Positions 60,458-64,000 of a stretch of DNA of 64,000 nucleotides are shown piece by piece. The notes under the pieces are model-generated. The model did no database searches. It had not been told where the DNA came from and saw nothing but the letters and a program-made list of their open reading frames with translations. The DNA lies in contig CAMDCN010000014.1 in NCBI GenBank assembly GCA_945890485.1, forward strand, positions 62,001-126,000. Reading direction: 5' to 3'. This DNA comes from Candidatus Sulfopaludibacter sp. SbA3. Lineage in GTDB: Bacteria > Acidobacteriota > Terriglobia > Bryobacterales > Bryobacteraceae. Made by a program: the position numbers and the translations under genes. The stretch's first letter is position 1, and each line of letters opens with the position of its first letter.

Positions 60458-60486
60458 ACTATCACAACAAGGAGAATCTGTAGTTT

Positions 60487-61305
60487 ATGGACATCAATGC
60501 AATGATCGCTACCGTCACGGCGGTCGGCACTTCGGTCGGCTTGAAGCTGCTCGGAGCCCTCGTTCTCTGGATCCTTGGCCGCTGGGCCATCTCCATCATC
60601 ATGAGCCTGTCACGCAAGGGCATGGAGGTCCGCAAGGTAGACGCGACCCTCGTAACCTACATGCTGGCCAGCATTTCCGTCGCCCTGAACATCGCGCTGG
60701 CCATCGCCATCCTCGGCGTCTTCGGCATCGAAACCACGTCCTTCGCCGCGTTGCTCGCCGCCGCTGGCATCGCCATCGGCGCCGCCTGGGCCGGTCTGCT
60801 CTCGAACTTCGCGGCCGGCATCTTCCTCATCATCCTGCGACCCTTCAAGGTCGGCGACTTCATCAGCGTCGGCGGGGTCACTGGCACCGTTCGCGCCATT
60901 GGCCTGTTCGGCACCACCATCGATACGCCCGATAACGTCCTTACCATCATCGGCAATAACAAAGTGTTCTCCGACAACATTCAGAACTTCAGCGCCAACG
61001 CATACCGCCGGGTCGATCTCACCGCGCAACTCAACGGATCAGTCGACCATCGCGCTGCCATCGCGCTCTTGAAGGCAAAGGTAGCCGCCATCCCCAACGT
61101 CATCGCTTCGCCAGCTCCCGACGTGGAGATCAGCACCTTCACCATGTCCGGACCCGTCCTCGTTGTGCGCCCCTACACGCACACCGACAACTACTGGCAG
61201 GTCTACTTCGACACCAACCGCATCATCCGCGAATCGTTCGCGGAGGCCGGCTTCCCGGCCCCCGAAACGCAATACGTCATCACCCAACGCGAACCCGCTG
61301 CTTAG
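60487..61305 (+). CDS. Small-conductance mechanosensitive channel (MscS family)
   Basis: A 272-residue channel of standard MscS length. Three N-terminal helices; the pore helix and its exit read AAGIAIGAAWAGLLSNFAAGIF. The beta domain follows with RPFKVGDFISVGGVTGTVRAIGL and NNKVFSDNIQNFSANAYRRVD. It opens under membrane tension to release solutes after osmotic downshock. AAGGAG lies nine bases before the ATG. The end overlaps bfr by four bases, convergently. Confidence 0.93.
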   Translation: MDINAMIATVTAVGTSVGLKLLGALVLWILGRWAISIIMSLSRKGMEVRKVDATLVTYMLASISVALNIALAIAILGVFGIETTSFAALLAAAGIAIGAAWAGLLSNFAAGIFLIILRPFKVGDFISVGGVTGTVRAIGLFGTTIDTPDNVLTIIGNNKVFSDNIQNFSANAYRRVDLTAQLNGSVDHRAAIALLKAKVAAIPNVIASPAPDVEISTFTMSGPVLVVRPYTHTDNYWQVYFDTNRIIRESFAEAGFPAPETQYVITQREPAA

Positions 61306-61784
61306 TGATCTGACTCAATCTGAATTTGTTGGGCGAGGTAGTTCTGTACGCCGACTTCCTGGATCAGGTGCAGTTGCGCCTCAAGCCAGTCGACGTGGTG
61401 CTCCTCGTCCAACAGAATCTTTTTGAAGAGTTCCATTGATCCGTTGTCACCCGCCTCGATCGAAACCGCGATCGCCTTGTTCAACCGGGCGACGGCCTCG
61501 TATTCCAGCGCCAGATCGTTCTCAAATTGCTCTTTGACGGTCTTCCCAATCCGCAGGCGGAACAACTCCGTCAGTTCCGGATCTCCCTCCAAATACAGAA
61601 TCCGCTCAATGAGCGACTCCGCATGCATCATCTCTTCGATTGATTCCTTCCGCGTGTACTTGCTCAGCTTCAGGTATCCCCAGTTCTCCATCATCTCGGC
61701 GTGAAGAAAATACTGATTGATCGCCGTCAACTCAGCCTTCAGCGTTTCGTTCAAATACGCAATTACGGATTGGTTTCCTACCAT
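61302..61784 (-). CDS. bfr: Bacterioferritin
   Basis: A 160-residue ferritin. The ATG at 61784 gives the family start MVGNQSVIAYLNETLKAEL. All diiron residues sit at the standard positions: Glu18, Glu51, His54, Glu94, Glu127 and His130; the heme-ligand Met52 is also present. It stores iron as a 24-subunit shell and detoxifies peroxide. A -10 box (TACACT) ends seven bases before the ATG. The predicted promoter faces away from, and nearly overlaps, the sigma-54 site of the next operon. Confidence 0.95.
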   Translation of the reverse strand: MVGNQSVIAYLNETLKAELTAINQYFLHAEMMENWGYLKLSKYTRKESIEEMMHAESLIERILYLEGDPELTELFRLRIGKTVKEQFENDLALEYEAVARLNKAIAVSIEAGDNGSMELFKKILLDEEHHVDWLEAQLHLIQEVGVQNYLAQQIQIESDH

Positions 61785-61791
61785 ACTAAAG

Positions 61792-61797
61792 AGTGTA
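61792..61797 (-). promoter_or_regulatory. Candidate -10 box (TACACT) of a leaderless bfr promoter
   Basis: On the minus strand TACACT ends seven bases before the bfr ATG, with no ribosome-binding site between. Its -35 region would fall on the sigma-54 element at 61810-61824. Confidence 0.45.
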
Positions 61798-61809
61798 TCA
61801 GCCAATCTT

Positions 61810-61824
61810 TGGCACTCTGGTTGC
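61810..61824 (+). promoter_or_regulatory. Sigma-54 (-24/-12) promoter
   Basis: TGGCAC (61810-61815), five bases, TTGC (61821-61824): an exact match to the sigma-54 consensus. It faces the response-regulator gene, whose ATG is 19 bases downstream, so the leader would be only a few bases long. It implies self-activation by the enhancer-binding regulator it drives. Confidence 0.8.
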
Positions 61825-61842
61825 AAAGGATATTTCACCCTC

Positions 61843-63255
61843 ATGGCCATTACCGCGACGCTGCCCGTCGCTCGCATCCTGATCGCCGACGACGAAGAGA
61901 ATCAGCGCACCGGCCTCGCTGCCATGATCCGTGGCTGGGGCTTCGCCGCCGATACCGCCTGCGACGGCCAGGAGGCCCTCGATAAGCTCCTCGCCGAGCC
62001 CGCCGCCGTGCTCCTCACGGACCTGAAGATGCCCCGCATGGACGGCTTCGAACTCCTCCGCCGTCTCCCCGTCGAAGGCATTCAAACCCCGGCCATCGTC
62101 CTCACGGCCTTCGGCAACATCGAGACAGCCTTGGCGACCATGCACGACCTCGGCGCATTCTGGTTCCTCGAAAAGCCGATTCAGCCGTCGGTACTTCGCG
62201 TCCTCCTCGACCGCGCGGTGGCCCACGGCCGCCTCACCGAAGAGACCTACCGCTTACAGCGCCAGCTTTCAAGCCACGGCACCCTGGGCGACATGACCGG
62301 CCAGTCGCCCGCCATGCGCCGCATTTTTTCCCTGATTGAACAGGTCGCCCCCAGCAAGGCAGCCGTTCTGATCACGGGTGAGAGCGGCACCGGCAAGGAA
62401 CTTGTCGCCCGTTCCATGCACTCGCTCAGCCCGCGCGCCGGCGGCCCCTTCGTCGCGCTCAACTGCGCCGCGATGCCGGAAACCTTGATCGAGAGCGAAC
62501 TCTTTGGCCACGAGAAAGGCGCCTTCACGGGCGCCATCGAACGCCGCGCCGGCTGCTTCGAACTAGCGCAAAACGGCACGCTGCTGCTCGACGAGATCGG
62601 CGACATGCCGCTATCGACGCAAGCCAAACTCCTGCGCGTCCTCGAGGACTCCCGCGTCCGGCGCCTGGGCGGGCGCAACGAACTGCTCGTCGACGTCCGC
62701 GTCGTCGCCTCCACGAACAAGGTGTTGCCGGACGCAATCCGTCGAAACGAGTTCCGCGAAGATCTGTACTATCGCCTGAATGTATTCGAAATCACGCTCC
62801 CCCCCCTGCGAGAGCGCCTCGACGATATCCCTCTCCTCGCCCAAGCCCTGCTCCTCGACCTCAACCGCAAGCACCGCACTCAGGTCCCCGAAATCTCATC
62901 GGAAGCGATGGACCTCCTTTGCGCCCACCGCTGGCCGGGAAACGTTCGGGAACTCCGGAACGCCATCGAACGCGCCGTGATTCTCGCCGGCGATATGCCC
63001 ATTCTTCCGCAGCACCTGCCCACCACCCTCTACCCGCGCGTGCCCATCCCACCCAGCCAGGCTTCCAGCCAGATCGTCATCCCGCTCGGCTCTAGCCTCG
63101 CCGAAGCCGAACGGGAAATCCTGATCCAGACCCTCCATTTCACCAAGGGCAACAAGAGCCGCACAGCCGAAATCCTGGGCGTCAGTTTCAAAACAATTTT
63201 CAGCCGTCTGAAGGAGCTTCCGCCCATGGACTACAACCCCAAGCCCGGAACCTAA
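61843..63255 (+). CDS. Sigma-54-dependent response regulator (NtrC family)
   Basis: A 470-residue regulator in three parts. Receiver (residues 10-125): ILIADDEENQRTG, phospho-acceptor in VLLTDLKMPRMDG, and FLEKPIQP. AAA+ domain: GESGTGKELVARSMH (Walker A), the sigma-54 contact loop EKGAFTGAIERR, and LLLDEIGDMPLSTQ (Walker B). C-terminal Fis-type helix-turn-helix: FTKGNKSRTAEILGVSFKTIFSRL. It activates sigma-54 promoters after phosphorylation by the sensor kinase encoded next. An exact sigma-54 promoter lies just before it. Confidence 0.95.
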   Translation: MAITATLPVARILIADDEENQRTGLAAMIRGWGFAADTACDGQEALDKLLAEPAAVLLTDLKMPRMDGFELLRRLPVEGIQTPAIVLTAFGNIETALATMHDLGAFWFLEKPIQPSVLRVLLDRAVAHGRLTEETYRLQRQLSSHGTLGDMTGQSPAMRRIFSLIEQVAPSKAAVLITGESGTGKELVARSMHSLSPRAGGPFVALNCAAMPETLIESELFGHEKGAFTGAIERRAGCFELAQNGTLLLDEIGDMPLSTQAKLLRVLEDSRVRRLGGRNELLVDVRVVASTNKVLPDAIRRNEFREDLYYRLNVFEITLPPLRERLDDIPLLAQALLLDLNRKHRTQVPEISSEAMDLLCAHRWPGNVRELRNAIERAVILAGDMPILPQHLPTTLYPRVPIPPSQASSQIVIPLGSSLAEAEREILIQTLHFTKGNKSRTAEILGVSFKTIFSRLKELPPMDYNPKPGT

Positions 63256-63259
63256 CCCA

Positions 63260-64000
63260 ATGGCCTACCGCCACCTCTCGCTCAAAGCCCGCCTTCGCCT
63301 CGGCACCATCCTGCTCGTCACCATCCTCGTCCTTGCTCTCGCCGGCCTAAACCTCCACCGCGCCATTCAGGAAACCTTCTCCGACGTGCAGGTCCGCGCC
63401 CTCACCAATGCCGCCCAAATCCGCGACTTTCTCCTTGACCGGATCGCCACCCAAGCCGCCGCCGCCGTTCCCCGGCCCACCAACTTCGAAGAGACGAAGG
63501 AGTTGTGGACTAAAATCATCCGCGAGGATCAACAACTCGCCGAGCTGCTCGTTAAAGCGGTTGCCAATTCCAACCTCGTCGCCGATATCTACATCACCGA
63601 CGACCAGTTCCACATCCTGAACTCCTCGAACCCGGCTCGATCGAAAGGCCTGGCCCCGGTCCTCCCCGACTACCTCACCCTGCAAAAAAGACCGATCTTT
63701 GAACGGCTGATGGAAATTCTTACACGGTCTCAGGACTACGTCCTGGCAATTCCTTTAGGCGAAATCGGGAAAGACCAGGAAATTTTTTCCATTCGCATTG
63801 TGACCTCGTCGTTGCTCATTGGCGAGGCCGTCCGCCCCGAACTCGTCAGTGTCGGCGCCGTCTCCGCCATCGCGCTCGGCGTGTCGATCCTCTACACGTT
63901 CCTTTTCTCGAACCTGATGCTGCGCCCCATCGCGCGCATCGGCGAGACCATCGATCGGATCGCCGCCGGCGAGTTCTCCGCCGACCCGCTCCGCGCCCGC
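63260..64000 (+). CDS. Sensor histidine kinase, N-terminal part (3' end outside window)
   Basis: ATG at 63260, four bases after the regulator stop; the frame runs open to the window edge (247 codons). It starts MAYRHLSLKARLRLGT, then a first membrane helix (ILLVTILVLALAGLNL), a periplasmic sensor region of about 150 residues including NLVADIYITDDQFHILNSS, a second helix (LVSVGAVSAIALGVSILYTF) and the start of a HAMP linker (LMLRPIARIGETIDRIAAGE). The kinase core is beyond the window. By position it is the partner of the sigma-54 regulator. Confidence 0.85.
   Translation, partial: MAYRHLSLKARLRLGTILLVTILVLALAGLNLHRAIQETFSDVQVRALTNAAQIRDFLLDRIATQAAAAVPRPTNFEETKELWTKIIREDQQLAELLVKAVANSNLVADIYITDDQFHILNSSNPARSKGLAPVLPDYLTLQKRPIFERLMEILTRSQDYVLAIPLGEIGKDQEIFSIRIVTSSLLIGEAVRPELVSVGAVSAIALGVSILYTFLFSNLMLRPIARIGETIDRIAAGEFSADPLRAR

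Overview
The window looks like a GC-rich chromosomal segment of an Acidobacteriota bacterium, most likely of the Bryobacterales/Solibacter type. This placement is an inference. It rests on a DUF1501 plus DUF1549/DUF1553 cytochrome gene pair, a secretin with a C-terminal cohesin-like domain, several Tat-like secreted enzymes of sugar-acid metabolism, tandem signal peptidases, and promoters whose -10 box lies directly before the start codon. I see no insertion sequence, phage, CRISPR array or rRNA gene.

Layout. 1-6.9 kb: the conserved translation cluster ffh-rpsP-khpA-rimM-trmD-rplS-rnhB, then two signal peptidases, manC and a cyclophilin, closed by a strong terminator. 7.0-9.9 kb: a small Hcp-like/DUF1559-like chimera, a decayed tandem copy and an intact copy of a secreted LTxxQ (Spy-like) protein, and a secreted D-aminoacylase. 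9.9-13.1 kb (minus): a copper operon copZ-copA-csoR-acid phosphatase, every junction a 4-nt overlap, with a CsoR-type operator touching the stop codon of an O-antigen ligase gene. 13-22.3 kb: housekeeping and transport genes (sixA, cca, an APC permease with a Usp-like tail, a two-gene chromate transporter, an orphan HlyD adaptor, a fused class I fumarase) and tRNA-Phe.

22.3-36.5 kb: secreted or sugar-acid enzymes (enolase superfamily, nitrilase, zinc dehydrogenase, Gfo/Idh/MocA), an SPFH gene behind a long structured leader with a 43-codon gene after it, the DUF1553/DUF1501 pair, and the hexuronate genes uxaA and uxaC. 36.5-37.8 kb: a TIR-like/P-loop NTPase whose last five residues are a perfect sliding-clamp-binding motif. 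38.8-45.6 kb: a divergent catabolic cluster (aldolase and alpha/alpha-toroid protein to the left; deacylase, MBL, PLP lyase, SDR, RidA and MFS to the right) that reads as a pathway for an acylated amino acid. 45.6-52.7 kb: a LysM/peptidoglycan-binding protein of the type VI/injection-system accessory type, a sulfatase, asd, an amidase, a PA2778/PA2779-like pair, a MOSC protein and tRNA-Gln. 52.7-55.9 kb (minus): secretin and two pseudopilins. 56-64 kb: smpB, pepA, a minus-strand MFS/cupin-like/HAD operon, MscS, bacterioferritin, and a sigma-54 response regulator preceded by a textbook -24/-12 promoter, followed by its partial sensor kinase.

The main points for follow-up are the TIR-like NTPase with the clamp motif, the structured leader before the SPFH gene, the 38.8-45.6 kb catabolic cluster, the decayed tandem LTxxQ gene, the recurring leaderless promoter layout, and the fumarase start-codon hairpin.
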